In this document: positions 8,885-18,472 of the stretch, one piece after another
How positions within the stretch are numbered: the stretch's first letter is position 1
Layout: the number at the start of each line of letters is the position of its first letter
NCBI RefSeq assembly: GCF_025860405.1
Contig: NZ_CP063785.1
Span: 1,054,001 to 1,118,000, forward strand
Length of the DNA: 64,000 nt
Origin: Tolypothrix sp. PCC 7712
Lineage (GTDB): Bacteria; Cyanobacteriota; Cyanobacteriia; Cyanobacteriales; Nostocaceae
Reading direction: 5' to 3'
Position numbers and translations under genes: made by a program
Notes under the pieces: model-generated
What the model was told of the DNA's origin: nothing
Databases searched by the model: none
Seen by the model: the letters and a program-made list of their open reading frames with translations, nothing else

Positions 8885-9361
8885 TTAACAATATTTATTT
8901 GCCCAAGCAATAAATCTATCTAAAGTGTAAACTGCTAATAAATTACGATTATATGTAACTTGTTGTCTCAACCAATTAATTGCACCTTCTCTCATCCCTT
9001 CACCACCAATAACTACTATAGTTGGTGCAGGATAAGATTCTTTGATATTCAAATTTAAATAAGGAAACTTTTCATCAACAGAACCACCACTTTCTTGCCA
9101 TTTACACTCAATAATTAATCCTGATGGACTGGTTGACGCGCCTACAACAAAAAAGTCAACCTTTAAAGCAGTTTGATAAATTCCTGCGCCGATATAAACC
9201 TGCTTCGCATAACGCTTGGGTAATAAAGTAGCTGTGAGAAGAAACTCTGTGGACACATGATTTCCTACTTGGAAATAATTATGTCCATTCAAAATTGCTT
9301 CTACATTTCCTTCTAGAATATTGCCAGATTTATTTGCCCGTGCGCCTTGAGTCATAGCCAT
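8885..9361 (-). CDS. PD-(D/E)XK nuclease-like protein, putative restriction endonuclease
   Basis: 158-residue protein with a restriction-fold active-site pattern: 'LKVDFFVVG' supplies the Asp and 'LIIECKWQ' the E-x-K, separated by a short strand-turn. 'VVIGGEGMREGAINWLRQ' forms the C-terminal strand-helix. It converges on the Dam-type methylase gene. The length is short for a type II endonuclease but compatible with a minimal catalytic fold. The N-terminus (MAMTQGARANKSGNILEGNV) has the 'G..LE..V' helix that often opens these folds. Target site unknown. Confidence 0.62.
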   Translation of the reverse strand: MAMTQGARANKSGNILEGNVEAILNGHNYFQVGNHVSTEFLLTATLLPKRYAKQVYIGAGIYQTALKVDFFVVGASTSPSGLIIECKWQESGGSVDEKFPYLNLNIKESYPAPTIVVIGGEGMREGAINWLRQQVTYNRNLLAVYTLDRFIAWANKYC

Positions 9362-9760
9362 ACCGAATTAGTCTGCCAAAGTTTCCTAAATTCTAGGATT
9401 TCATGGAAGTAGCCACTATTGGTATGTTACTTCATATGTATTTTCAATTTTGATATAGCAATCAGGTTATGAGCAATTTAATCTGACTAGGAAGCACGCT
9501 AGGCAGAGCATTTGGTAGTAAATAGCAGGTTAAGCAGTAGCTATCATCAGGGTTTGAACAAAAGATATAGTATTGCTTACCCAACAAAATGCTTGTGTTC
9601 GATGAAAGAATCAGTGTTTTAAATTGATCACCGGATTAATCGAGAAAAACTCAATTTTTTAGTACCTTTGTACCAAGATATTTTATTAATTGATGGTAAA
9701 TGCAATAGAAGCAGCGACAATGATTAATTCCTATTAAAAATGAGGCGTACTTTCAGCAGT
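9362..9760. other. Gene-free spacer
   Basis: 399 AT-rich bases between two minus-strand genes. I see no gene, RNA or strong hairpin. Confidence 0.5.
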
Positions 9761-11215
9761 CTAATTCCTCAACTTGACTTTTGTGAGTAATTCTTCTTTA
9801 ATGCGGTTGAGAATTGACGTTTCATCCAAAGTTGCCAAAATTTTACTAATTACTGCTTTTGGCCCATCAGGCCCCCATGTTGCGCCATTTGCTAAATAAG
9901 CTTTAGTAACTTGACCAATTCCGTAAGAAGAAACACCCGCTACCCCAGCTTGAGTTACTGCTACTGAAATATAAGGGCCGATAGCAGCACCAGCTGTAGC
10001 TGATGCAGAGATCCCCAGCAAAGTTTTTAATCCACTCAAACCTAAATTTGCCAATAGTTCGCTAGCGCCAATACCGCCCATACTCAGAGCAATTTTTTGC
10101 AGCAATTGCACAGCACCAGCTTCCGTCATCGGAATACCGTAGAGTTTCGATAAACCGACAATCAGCGAAATATCAATGACAATACTGCTGAGTATATCTA
10201 CTACAGTAACCGGATTGAGAGCGATCGCTAATGCTTTTGTCATTACGGCTTTCCAAATTAGCGCATTGGCGTTCTGTTCCCGAATCATTAATTTACGCTG
10301 TACTAGTTGCTCGTTGACAACATCTGCATACAGCATCGTATTTAAAGCCACTAAAGCTTTACCTTCACGCTGCAAAATCTCTAAGATTTTTAACTTCAAT
10401 TCGTCAACTTGAGCATTACCTGTACGCAACTGCACACCTCTGCTACCATCAGGGCGACGAACCGCTGTCTTGACTAATGGTGATGCTGCAGCCATAACAA
10501 TTTCTAGAGGCGAGAGTAACTCTTTGACTCGCTCATCGCGAATTTTATGATAAATTGCCATCCGGTCTGCTTCTGGATATTGGTCTACTTTGTTAAACAC
10601 CAAAATTATTGGTTTACCAGCTTCTCTTAGCTGCGAAAGGGCCTGGTGTTCTAACTTTGTCATATCCCCAGCAATCACAAACAAAATTAAATCTGCTTGT
10701 TTTGCTATCTGTTCAGCTAATACAGCGCGAGTTTCACCATCAATCTCATCTAATCCAGGCGTATCAATTAATTCCACCTGAGATTTACCAACGGCTGGTA
10801 AAGTGACTCTTAAAGCGCGTTCAGTTTCTCCGATTGCCTCCTCGTTAATACTCCAATTTACACGTTGTGCATCACGAGTCACGCCATGTAGGGGCCCTGT
10901 TTCAAATACACTTTGCCCGACTAAAGCATTGAGTAAAGAAGATTTACCACGCCCCACCATGCCAAAAGCAGCAATCTGCACCACCATGCGTTCCAATTTC
11001 CCCAGCATGGTATCTAAATCATTAATTTCCGCCTCTAAGCCCTGTTTTTCTTGGGGAGAGAGGTCAAGATTAGCTACCAAATTTTGTAACGCCGTTTGTG
11101 CCCTTTTATAGTTGAGTTCCGTTTGAATATCTTCAAAACTAAAAATGGCACTATCTAGTTCTTCCTCCCAGTTGGGTGAGTCGCTGTGATGAGGTTCGGG
11201 CAATATCGAAGTCAT
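9761..11215 (-). CDS. Era/dynamin-like GTPase with DUF697 domain
   Basis: 484 residues. An N-terminal helical region is followed by a G domain: G1 'GMVGRGKSS' (85-93), G3 'LIDTPGLDE' and G4 'NKVD'. The C-terminal part (from about 330) is hydrophobic and Gly/Ala-rich, 'VTVVDILSSIVIDISLIVGL', typical of DUF697, which associates with membranes. Cyanobacteria carry several such GTPases, and their function is poorly defined. The gene for a 200-residue nuclease-fold protein lies 55 bases upstream on the same strand, probably co-transcribed. Confidence 0.82.
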   Translation of the reverse strand: MTSILPEPHHSDSPNWEEELDSAIFSFEDIQTELNYKRAQTALQNLVANLDLSPQEKQGLEAEINDLDTMLGKLERMVVQIAAFGMVGRGKSSLLNALVGQSVFETGPLHGVTRDAQRVNWSINEEAIGETERALRVTLPAVGKSQVELIDTPGLDEIDGETRAVLAEQIAKQADLILFVIAGDMTKLEHQALSQLREAGKPIILVFNKVDQYPEADRMAIYHKIRDERVKELLSPLEIVMAAASPLVKTAVRRPDGSRGVQLRTGNAQVDELKLKILEILQREGKALVALNTMLYADVVNEQLVQRKLMIREQNANALIWKAVMTKALAIALNPVTVVDILSSIVIDISLIVGLSKLYGIPMTEAGAVQLLQKIALSMGGIGASELLANLGLSGLKTLLGISASATAGAAIGPYISVAVTQAGVAGVSSYGIGQVTKAYLANGATWGPDGPKAVISKILATLDETSILNRIKEELLTKVKLRN

Positions 11216-11270
11216 GTGAATTTTGAGATGTGAGATTTGGGATTTACCTCAGATCTGATCCTAGTTATTT

Positions 11271-11873
11271 TTAACCGTCTTTCACCATCCACACGAGAAA
11301 ACTCAAAATAGTTTCAATCGGCGGTAGGGGATAATCTGTGAAATCAATTGTCACTGTTTGCCCTTCAAGCTTGAGAAATCGCCATTGGGTACCACTGCTG
11401 ACAGTACCGTAAACTGCTGTCATAGATTGTCCTTTGGCTTCATTGAATTTTTGGGCAGCTACCATTTCTGCAATACATTGTCCCAGTCCGGATTTTAAAT
11501 CTGATTTTTTCGCTTCAACGATGACAATTGCAGGTGCTTCCACTGTTAATTGTTCTGGAGAACGGCTGATTAAAAAATCACAGACACCGTTCAGCCCAAT
11601 ACTGGGATCAACGTTAAATTCTTCCCCAGAAAAGACGCTAATTGAGGAATTGAGGATGCGGCGTACTTCCAACAATATCGGATTAATAATTACTTCGGAA
11701 CGGGCTTTTTCTGTATCGACGGCAATAGCCCAAGGTAAATCCTCTAAAATAGCTTGCAGTCTAAGGGAAGGATTTACAGATTCAATCGATTCGGGAAAAA
11801 AGCGCACTCCCTCTACAGTGTTCAGGTGAAAATCTTGTTTCACTTTTTCAATGGTAAATTGACTGTAGGGCAT
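11271..11873 (-). CDS. PD-(D/E)XK-like fold protein, 200 aa
   Basis: Cyanobacterial-type hypothetical protein with a nuclease-like core: 'GVCDFLIS' (Asp), then 'AIVIVEAKKSD' (E-x-K) and 'GLGQCIAEMVAAQ', the helix that often carries a conserved Gln in this superfamily. C-terminal strands end near 'WMVKDG'. Whether it cleaves DNA is unknown; many proteins of this type are annotated as restriction-like without evidence. It precedes the DUF697 GTPase gene by 55 bases and is divergent from tpiA. Confidence 0.6.
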   Translation of the reverse strand: MPYSQFTIEKVKQDFHLNTVEGVRFFPESIESVNPSLRLQAILEDLPWAIAVDTEKARSEVIINPILLEVRRILNSSISVFSGEEFNVDPSIGLNGVCDFLISRSPEQLTVEAPAIVIVEAKKSDLKSGLGQCIAEMVAAQKFNEAKGQSMTAVYGTVSSGTQWRFLKLEGQTVTIDFTDYPLPPIETILSFLVWMVKDG

Positions 11874-12085
11874 AAATACTCATTTTCTCAATTTACTGGA
11901 TAGCCTGAGTTTATCTTCATTATTAAGCGATGAGGGCTGGGGGATTGAACATAAAATTTTTGTGATAAATACCCTGCTTTAAACCTTCCTGTGCCCAATA
12001 CTCAACTCCTACAGAAAGGAGTGTCCGAAAAAGTAGTAAATTGAAAAATGCATCTAGTAGCGTTAGGAACTTGACTAAATCACCT

Positions 12086-12811
12086 GTGCGGAAAATCGTT
12101 ATTGCCGGTAACTGGAAAATGTTCAAAACTCAGGCAGAGTCCGAAGAGTTTTTACGCGGATTTCTGCCTCACTTAGAGGACACACCCGAAGAACGCGAAG
12201 TCCTGCTGTGTCCTCCTTTCACTGACTTAAGTGCTTTATCAAAGTATTTACATGGTAGCCGTATCCAATTAGGCGCGCAAAATGTCCACTGGGAAGAAAA
12301 TGGAGCCTACACTGGCGAAATTTCCGGCCCTATGTTGACAGAAATTGGCGTGCGCTTTGTAATTGTCGGTCATAGCGAAAGAAGACAATATTTTGGCGAA
12401 ACAGACGCAACTGTTAATTTGCGGCTGAAAGCCGCTCAAAAGAGCGGTCTTACCCCCATTCTCTGTGTAGGCGAAACTAAAGAACAACGAGATGCTGGTC
12501 AAACAGAATCGTTGATTATCGGTCAGCTAGAGAAGGGCCTAGTCAATGTCGATCAAGATAATTTGGTGATAGCTTATGAACCAATTTGGGCAATTGGGAC
12601 AGGCGACACTTGTGAAGTCACAGAAGCAAATCGGGTAATTGGCTTAATTCGTAGCCAGTTGACTAATGCGAATGTGTCGATTCAATATGGTGGCTCAGTC
12701 AAGCCCAATAATATTGATGAGATTATGGCTCAACCTGAAATCGATGGTGTTCTGGTAGGAGGCGCAAGCTTAGAACCGGAAAGTTTCGCCAGGATTGTGA
12801 ACTACAACTAG
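12086..12811 (+). CDS. tpiA: Triosephosphate isomerase
   Basis: Interconverts dihydroxyacetone phosphate and glyceraldehyde 3-phosphate in glycolysis and the Calvin cycle. I place the start at the GTG at 12086 because the family begins '[14 protein letters not shown]'; an in-frame ATG at 12041 would add 15 unrelated residues. Substrate and catalytic residues are visible: N and K in 'GNWKMFK', H in 'IVGHSERR', E in '[11 protein letters not shown]', and the phosphate loops 'YGGSVKPNN' and 'GVLVGGASL'. The 241-residue length is standard. folP follows on the same strand after a repeat-filled gap. Confidence 0.95.
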   Translation: MRKIVIAGNWKMFKTQAESEEFLRGFLPHLEDTPEEREVLLCPPFTDLSALSKYLHGSRIQLGAQNVHWEENGAYTGEISGPMLTEIGVRFVIVGHSERRQYFGETDATVNLRLKAAQKSGLTPILCVGETKEQRDAGQTESLIIGQLEKGLVNVDQDNLVIAYEPIWAIGTGDTCEVTEANRVIGLIRSQLTNANVSIQYGGSVKPNNIDEIMAQPEIDGVLVGGASLEPESFARIVNYN

Positions 12812-12841
12812 TCTCCATTTTGTGGTTGTCAAGAGCCGCAG

Positions 12842-12861
12842 AGACGCGATTAATCGCGTCT
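12842..12861. repeat. 20-bp perfect palindrome AGACGCGATTAATCGCGTCT
   Basis: Lies 30 bases after the tpiA stop. The identical 20-mer follows chlI at 43052-43071, also with 'CAAAAGTCAAA' nearby. It is an interspersed palindrome that could act as a transcript-end hairpin. Confidence 0.8.
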
Positions 12862-12920
12862 GTACTCAAAAGTCAAATAGAATTTTGAATTTTGAATTAT
12901 TTGTCTCTCTAGTCCCCAGT

Positions 12921-12980
12921 CCCCATTACCCCTTATCCCCAGAGGGGGCCCCGAGTTCCCCAATCCCCAATCCCCAATCC
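12921..12980. repeat. GGGGCCCC mosaic repeat (copy 3)
   Basis: Same unit as at 5012-5146, placed immediately upstream of folP. It inflates the reading frame of folP on the 5' side, which is why that extension should be discarded. Confidence 0.85.
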
Positions 12981-13004
12981 CTATTCCTCACCCCTAATTT
13001 GTCT

Positions 13005-13859
13005 ATGTCAACTAACTTAATGATTCGGGGACGCTGTTTCCAATGGGGACAGCAGACTTATCTCATGGGTGTATTAAATGTAACTCCTGATAGCTTTAGT
13101 GATGGTGGTGAATTTAACTCTACTGCTACAGCTGTAGCACAAGCCCAAGCACTAGTAGCTGCTGGCGCTGATATTGTTGATGTCGGTGGTCAGTCTACGC
13201 GACCAGGAGCAGAGCAAATAACTGTTGCGGAAGAAATGGAGCGAGTGGTACCAATTGTCAAAGCCCTGCGTTCCGGAATGGATATACCGATTTCTGTAGA
13301 TACAACTAGGGCAGATGTAGCTAAAGCATCTGTAGCTGCTGGCGCTGATATAATTAATGATATTTCTGGCGGCACTTTTGATTCAGAAATGTTGCCAACA
13401 GTAGCGAGTTTAGGCGTGCCTATTGTGTTGATGCACATCCGGGGAAACCCGCAGACGATGCAACAACAAACTGATTATCAAGATTTAATGGCAGAAATTT
13501 ATAATTTTCTTGCAAAACAAATAGCTACTGCAATTGCTGTAGGCATTGACCAGCAGAAAATAATTATTGATCCTGGTATTGGCTTTGCTAAAAACTATGA
13601 GCAAAATTTAGAAATTTTTCGCCGCTTGCGGTCATTGAGAGTGCTTAATTGCCCTATTTTAGTAGGGCCTTCTCGTAAAAGTTTCATCGGTCGGATTCTC
13701 AATCAACCAGATCCCAAAGCACGAGTCTGGGGAACAGCTGCGGCTTGTTGTGCGGCTATCTTTAATGGCGCTGATATCCTCCGAGTTCACGATGTGAAAG
13801 AAATGCGTGATGTTTCATTTGTAGCCGATGCTTTGTTTCGGCAAACAACACAAGATTAG
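13005..13859 (+). CDS. folP: Dihydropteroate synthase
   Basis: Joins p-aminobenzoate with dihydropterin pyrophosphate in folate synthesis. I chose the ATG at 13005 (MSTNLMIRGRCFQWG), giving 284 residues, the family's usual length; the frame is open further upstream only because it crosses the GGGGCCCC repeat. Visible motifs: 'LMGVLNVTPDSFSDGG' (pterin-site loop 1), 'IVDVGGQSTRPGAE' (loop 2), 'INDISGG', 'MHIRGNPQTMQ' and 'GPSRKSFIG' near the C-terminus. Same orientation as tpiA. Confidence 0.94.
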   Translation: MSTNLMIRGRCFQWGQQTYLMGVLNVTPDSFSDGGEFNSTATAVAQAQALVAAGADIVDVGGQSTRPGAEQITVAEEMERVVPIVKALRSGMDIPISVDTTRADVAKASVAAGADIINDISGGTFDSEMLPTVASLGVPIVLMHIRGNPQTMQQQTDYQDLMAEIYNFLAKQIATAIAVGIDQQKIIIDPGIGFAKNYEQNLEIFRRLRSLRVLNCPILVGPSRKSFIGRILNQPDPKARVWGTAAACCAAIFNGADILRVHDVKEMRDVSFVADALFRQTTQD

Positions 13860-13937
13860 TGAATATGTTGTAAATAAATATACCGATTGACTAGAAAACT
13901 AGCGATCGCAAAACCACCTAAATTCTACGCCACATAT

Positions 13938-14780
13938 CTAGGTATTCCCATTACCATTGGGTGTGCCATTACCTTCTATATTTGTACTCTCAGCAATCAT
14001 CTCTTTCATCAAGTCGCCACTTTTGCCAGGATCTACAAACACAACTTTCGCGTTTTGACTTTCACCTAGCCTGTAACTAGCATTGATGTAATCTTGAGCC
14101 ACAAGATAACGCAAAATTTCCTTACTTTCAGGATTGGTGCGTAAAGCTTCAGCAATTATTTGCATAGAAGTCATAGTTCCTTCTGCTTTCTTAATTGCGG
14201 CTTGGCGTTCTCCTTCAGCTTCGGAAATCAGCGCCCGTTTTTTGATTTCAGCTGCTCTTTCCTCTTCCATCGACTTCCGCACGCTTTCAGGCGGCGTAAT
14301 GCGCTGAATATCTAAGCGGATAATCTCAACGCCCCAACCAGCTGTTGTATCATTCAACTGGTCTAAAATGGCTCTGTCCATCTCTGAGCGAGAGACATTG
14401 GTTTCTTCGACCGTATTCTGAGCGATAATTTCCCGGAGTGTGGTGTGAGCTAGCTGTACCAATGCGCCTTGGAGATCATCAATAGCGTAAAAGCTCTTTT
14501 CTATATCTTTAATGCGCCAGTAAAGGATAGCATCAACTTCGAGGTAGATATTATCTCTAGTAATGACATTCTGGGGCTTAATGTCTATATACTGCTCCCT
14601 GGTAGTATCTTCCATGACGATCTGATCTACCAGGGGAACAATAAAGTTCAGCCCTGGACTTAATTTACGATGATATCGCCCTAATCGCTCTACTAGAGCG
14701 ACATTCCCTTGATTAATCAGTTTCGCAGATCCTAAGGCATAACCTATAAGCGCTAAGACTATAGCAATAATTGGCTCCAT
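13938..14780 (-). CDS. SPFH/Band 7 (stomatin-like) membrane protein
   Basis: 280 residues with one N-terminal membrane segment (PIIAIVLALIGYALG, residues 3-17) and an SPFH domain: 'QGNVALVERLGRYHRKLSPGLNFIVPLVD', 'DNIYLEVDAILYWRI', 'VEIIRLDIQRITPP'. A charged coiled-coil follows (EEERAAEIKKRALISEAEGERQ), as in stomatin/paraslipin proteins that oligomerise in membrane microdomains. The C-terminus is Asn/Gly-rich. No NfeD-type partner is adjacent. The precise role is unknown; the family organises membrane proteins and proteases. Confidence 0.88.
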   Translation of the reverse strand: MEPIIAIVLALIGYALGSAKLINQGNVALVERLGRYHRKLSPGLNFIVPLVDQIVMEDTTREQYIDIKPQNVITRDNIYLEVDAILYWRIKDIEKSFYAIDDLQGALVQLAHTTLREIIAQNTVEETNVSRSEMDRAILDQLNDTTAGWGVEIIRLDIQRITPPESVRKSMEEERAAEIKKRALISEAEGERQAAIKKAEGTMTSMQIIAEALRTNPESKEILRYLVAQDYINASYRLGESQNAKVVFVDPGKSGDLMKEMIAESTNIEGNGTPNGNGNT

Positions 14781-15172
14781 ATCTGCTCCTAATTTAGCTT
14801 TTGGAGAAATTTTAGTTTAAAGGACATGGTACTATCTTGTCCTAAATCTAAGTCTAATGTTTTAAGTTTGTAATTTTCCGAACACGAGCCGCAACATTGC
14901 GATCGCAAGTCTCAACTCGTCTTGTGCAGATAGGACATTTTGCCTCAATGCAATCGCTATTAAAGCACCTTGATTACATACTGGCAAGGTCTAGGCTCCT
15001 CATGACAAAGGTTTTCAACTCCAGCATTGTATTGTTTGCTGAGTGTGGTTGCGATCGCATATTGACCAAGCCGATTTTATATTAAACAAACAAAACCCAC
15101 GCAAGTGAGTTTAAATGCTGATGCTCTTGTTGGCTTCCATTTAATTACGAATTATGAATTACGAATTAGCAA
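14781..15172. other. Gene-free spacer with HIP1 sites
   Basis: No supported gene. The region contains two GCGATCGCA octamers, the candidate terminator of the DUF1400 gene (15093-15112) and an ATTACGAATTATGAATTACGAATTA repeat near 15146-15168. Confidence 0.5.
15093..15112 (-). terminator. Candidate intrinsic terminator of the DUF1400 hydrolase gene
   Basis: Read on the minus strand, AAACTCAC-TTGC-GTGGGTTT forms an 8-bp stem with one mismatch, followed by a T-rich run (TGTTTGTTTAA). It lies about 60 bases beyond the gene's stop codon. Confidence 0.5.
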
Positions 15173-16840
15173 TTATTTGGTCAGCTGATCAACAACAAAA
15201 CCTAACCAGGGTTTGATATTTCTAGGTAAATCAGAATTCAGGCGCAGGGGTAATTCTGGTGTCGAGAGAGATTGAGCGTAAGCAGGTGTGAGAAACGGTT
15301 GATAAATTTTCGCTTCTGGGGTTGACTGTTTGACAAACGCTAAGGTGACACCACGAACTAACTGACGCAGAGAATTGGTTTCGGAACCGCGCTTTTCTGG
15401 AAAAATGGTAGTGGCTGTACTAGCGCTATAGCTGGGATCGCTAATACTTAAGTGAGTTCCACCAATAGCGGTTAACAAATATTTGTTGCTTTGCAGTTGA
15501 TTAAAAGGTGCTATTTGGTGTTTCAAGGACGGGGTTAGAGAATCTTCAGTGCTAGTTAAAATTAATACTGGATTATTAATTTTATTTAGACCTGTTTTAC
15601 CAAACAGATTACCAACTACAGGGTTAAAAGCGATCGCACTTGTGACTCTTGGGTCTTTTAATTGTAGTTTCTTTTCTTTTAATGGCGCAGCCGCACACTG
15701 TAACCAATCCCCAGGTGATTCGTTGATAGAAAGAGAATTTTGACAGAATTGTCTGACTGCTTCTAAATCTACTTCTGGGCCTAACAAGGCTAAAGCCGTA
15801 TAACCGCCCAAGGAATGACCGATAACAGTAACTTTATCAGTGTTAAATTTTCCTTGTAGCGTTCCTGATTGATTGTTGAGTTTGGCTAGTTCGTCCAGTA
15901 AAAAACTGATATCTTTGGGGCGATTAATAAATTCTGTAGCTGGTAGTATTTGGGCTAAATTTGTTGGCGTTGAGGTTTGATAAATAGAGTTATTTATCTT
16001 GCTATCTGGATGTTCAATCGCCGCTACAGTGAACCCGTAGGAAGCTAAATGACGCGCTAAGTAGCTCAAGAATTTGCGGTTTGCACCAAAACCAGGAGAA
16101 ATTACAACTAATGGTGCTTGGGTGCTACCTTTACTCCAATAAATATCTACGGGAATGCTTCTTTGACGTTGCTTATCTTGTAGAGTAAGGGTTTGTTGTT
16201 GTACTGCTTCTTTACCAATAGCAGCGGGATCAAAGGTCGGTTGAAAAGTTGTAGTGTTTTTGACTAACAAATCTCTTTCTAGCAACGTACCTAAGGCTTG
16301 GCTTTGCAGGTAATTGCTGTTGAATTCTACGGCAATTTGAATGGCTTTAGTTGCATCTAATGTCACATTTTCTTCTGGGTAGGCTCGTAAAAACCCCAGC
16401 ACACTCAAACCGTTAACTTGACGTAGAGAGAGGTTGAGTGCGGCTTGGAGACCTTCTACTGTACTACCTGGGATTGCAACTCCCAATGATGAAATTAACT
16501 GTTGACCTTGTGGCGATCGCACTAGGTCATCAAAAAACTTATCAGCCAAAGCTGGATCTACTTGTACGCGCCGATTCAATAATTCTTGAAATTGTGGAGT
16601 TAAGAAAGGGCGAAAAAGTTGGAGGTTTTCTGGAAGTTTTCCGGTTTTGGCAAATGCTTCAATATCGCCGATGGCGATCGCTTGCTGAAATGGCCCTAAG
16701 CGGATAGTGATTTTTTGGGCTGCTAAAGTTGAAGTCATCCCCGCACCCCAACTGAGTGCAATGGTGATGCTACATAGTAACCCTTGCACCCAAGATATTT
16801 TACGCTGTTGTTTGCTACGCCAAAAATGCATATTAGCCAT
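15173..16840 (-). CDS. Secreted alpha/beta hydrolase with DUF1400 domain
   Basis: 555 residues. An N-terminal signal peptide (LLCSITIALSWGAGMTSTLA, cleavage probably after AA near residue 42) is followed by the cyanobacterial DUF1400 domain (about 43-180: 'ITIRLGPFQQAIAIGDIEAF', 'QLFRPFLTPQFQELLNRR'). An alpha/beta hydrolase domain follows, with 'PLVVISPGFGANRKF' and the nucleophile elbow 'GHSLGG' (Ser nucleophile). A catalytic His is likely in 'IGGTHLSISDP'. The fold resembles platelet-activating-factor acetylhydrolase-like lipases; the substrate is unknown. Expected in the periplasm. Single-gene unit. Confidence 0.85.
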   Translation of the reverse strand: MANMHFWRSKQQRKISWVQGLLCSITIALSWGAGMTSTLAAQKITIRLGPFQQAIAIGDIEAFAKTGKLPENLQLFRPFLTPQFQELLNRRVQVDPALADKFFDDLVRSPQGQQLISSLGVAIPGSTVEGLQAALNLSLRQVNGLSVLGFLRAYPEENVTLDATKAIQIAVEFNSNYLQSQALGTLLERDLLVKNTTTFQPTFDPAAIGKEAVQQQTLTLQDKQRQRSIPVDIYWSKGSTQAPLVVISPGFGANRKFLSYLARHLASYGFTVAAIEHPDSKINNSIYQTSTPTNLAQILPATEFINRPKDISFLLDELAKLNNQSGTLQGKFNTDKVTVIGHSLGGYTALALLGPEVDLEAVRQFCQNSLSINESPGDWLQCAAAPLKEKKLQLKDPRVTSAIAFNPVVGNLFGKTGLNKINNPVLILTSTEDSLTPSLKHQIAPFNQLQSNKYLLTAIGGTHLSISDPSYSASTATTIFPEKRGSETNSLRQLVRGVTLAFVKQSTPEAKIYQPFLTPAYAQSLSTPELPLRLNSDLPRNIKPWLGFVVDQLTK

Positions 16841-16954
16841 TAATTATTTAGTTACAAAAAATTCATAACGCATAACTGTGACTCGACAATATACACTTTT
16901 GTTGCAGCCTGGGGACATAAATCCGCAAGCAGTGTCCCCAGTACTTAGATAAAT

Positions 16955-18472
16955 CTAAAATCCAGAGAAGATAGTTCTAAGAATCCCGAAAACAGTACCT
17001 ATAGGATTGAATATCACACCCAGGGTATCACCAGCCTGAGCTGTACCATTGCGGCTGACTACGACCACATCGTTATTGCGAAGTATAGGATTAGTTTGCT
17101 CGTTGATTCCTTTGGAGAAATCTACTTGTACTACACGTTTGGTTACAGTTCCATTGGGATTCAAGCGAATCAAATCTACAGCACCGCTTTTCGCTCTAGC
17201 ATCGTTAAATCCACCAGCAGCTAGCAATGCTTGGTTTAATGAACTATTTGGCTTCAGGTCTACAGAGCCGGGTCTTTTAACTTCGCCTACTACACCAACT
17301 TGAATAACTGTGGGAGACAAAGTAGTAGTTGCTAATTGAGTCGCTTCTGCGGGGTTAATCTCAGTTGCTGTGGGGATAACAATTGTATCTCCATCTTGCA
17401 CAATTACATCTTGGTTAACATCGCCACTCTGCAACAGTTGCCAAAGATTGATATCTATAGTTTGTTCTGTTCCAGTTCTGGTGGGGCGGCGGATTTTCAG
17501 ATTGCGAATATCAGCTTGTGGTGTAATTCCCCCAGCTAGTTGAATTGACCGTGTGAGAGTTGGGAAACCAGTACCAGTAGCTCCACCATTTTGTCCTTCT
17601 GTACTACCTTGAGTAACAAGATAAGAACCAGGACGGTTAACTTCCCCAATTACTGCTACGGTGCGTGGTTTTGTAGGGTCGGCAGCAAAGTTAGCTGCAA
17701 ACAAATTGCGTGCTTCTGCTACGTTAAAAGTAGTGGCAGTAGGTACAACGATGGTATCTCCATCTCTTAAGGTAATATCCTGCCCAATTGTGCCTGTTTG
17801 GATAAATTGTTTTAAATTCAGCGTTACTGTTTGCTCGCCAGTTCTGCCTACCTTGCGTCGCAACTGCACTTTAGTGACATCGGCTGCGAGTGTTACGCCT
17901 TCGGCTGTGGTCAGGGCTGCTAATACAGTTGGGTATTGTACACCGGGATTGTTTCCTGCGCCTCCCTGTAAGTTGAGAGTGTAAGCTCCTGGGCGTGTAA
18001 CTTCCCCTGCTACGAAAATATTGATGGGGCGTGGTGATAGCAGGTTAACGGAAATTAGAGGACGTTTCAGATAGCGCGTGTATTTTTCGCTAATTAAATC
18101 AGCGGCCTGTTCGGTAGTTAGCCCGAGAACTGAGACACTGCCAATTAAGGGTAAGTTAATCGAGCCACCAGGGGGAACTTGGTATTCACCCGTATATTCT
18201 GGGACTTCAAATACGTTTACCCGTATCAGGTCGCCGCCGCCTAATAAATAATTAGTATCTATAACAGATGATACAGATGGCGCTGCAGGTGGTGTAGTTG
18301 GTGCTGTAGTAGGTGTTGTGAACTGAGCATTAGGTAATACTGGTCTTCTATTCGGTGATACCGGTTGTCCCTGAGCTTGACTGGCAGATGGCGCAGCAAC
18401 ATTAACAGCCGTTAACACAACCACACCCATAATTGACTGAGTGAGGATTTTAAGCAAACCTGTATTAAGCAT
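16955..18472 (-). CDS. Polysaccharide export protein with SLBB domains (Wza-like)
   Basis: 505 residues. A signal peptide (GVVVLTAVNVAAPSASQAQ) and a Pro/Thr-rich linker lead to the Poly_export domain (about 72-155: 'LLGGGDLIRVNVFEVPEYTG', 'LPLIGSVSVLGLTTEQA'). Three SLBB domains follow, each starting with a variant of 'V.V.GEV.RPG.Y' (IFVAGEVTRPGAY, VAVIGEVNRPGSY, VGVVGEVKRPGSV). This architecture forms outer-membrane or periplasmic channels for exopolysaccharide export. No glycosyltransferase or Wzc neighbour is in the window. The lipobox Cys of E. coli Wza is not evident. Confidence 0.88.
   Translation of the reverse strand: MLNTGLLKILTQSIMGVVVLTAVNVAAPSASQAQGQPVSPNRRPVLPNAQFTTPTTAPTTPPAAPSVSSVIDTNYLLGGGDLIRVNVFEVPEYTGEYQVPPGGSINLPLIGSVSVLGLTTEQAADLISEKYTRYLKRPLISVNLLSPRPINIFVAGEVTRPGAYTLNLQGGAGNNPGVQYPTVLAALTTAEGVTLAADVTKVQLRRKVGRTGEQTVTLNLKQFIQTGTIGQDITLRDGDTIVVPTATTFNVAEARNLFAANFAADPTKPRTVAVIGEVNRPGSYLVTQGSTEGQNGGATGTGFPTLTRSIQLAGGITPQADIRNLKIRRPTRTGTEQTIDINLWQLLQSGDVNQDVIVQDGDTIVIPTATEINPAEATQLATTTLSPTVIQVGVVGEVKRPGSVDLKPNSSLNQALLAAGGFNDARAKSGAVDLIRLNPNGTVTKRVVQVDFSKGINEQTNPILRNNDVVVVSRNGTAQAGDTLGVIFNPIGTVFGILRTIFSGF

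Noticed and set aside
10176..11111. Plus-strand frames of 60-100 codons opposite the DUF697 GTPase
   Set aside because: Shadows of a well-supported minus-strand gene with clear GTPase motifs.
12822..13004. 5' extension of the folP reading frame
   Set aside because: It translates the GGGGCCCC mosaic repeat into a [17 protein letters not shown] peptide also obtained from the intergenic copies; the conserved protein starts at 13005.
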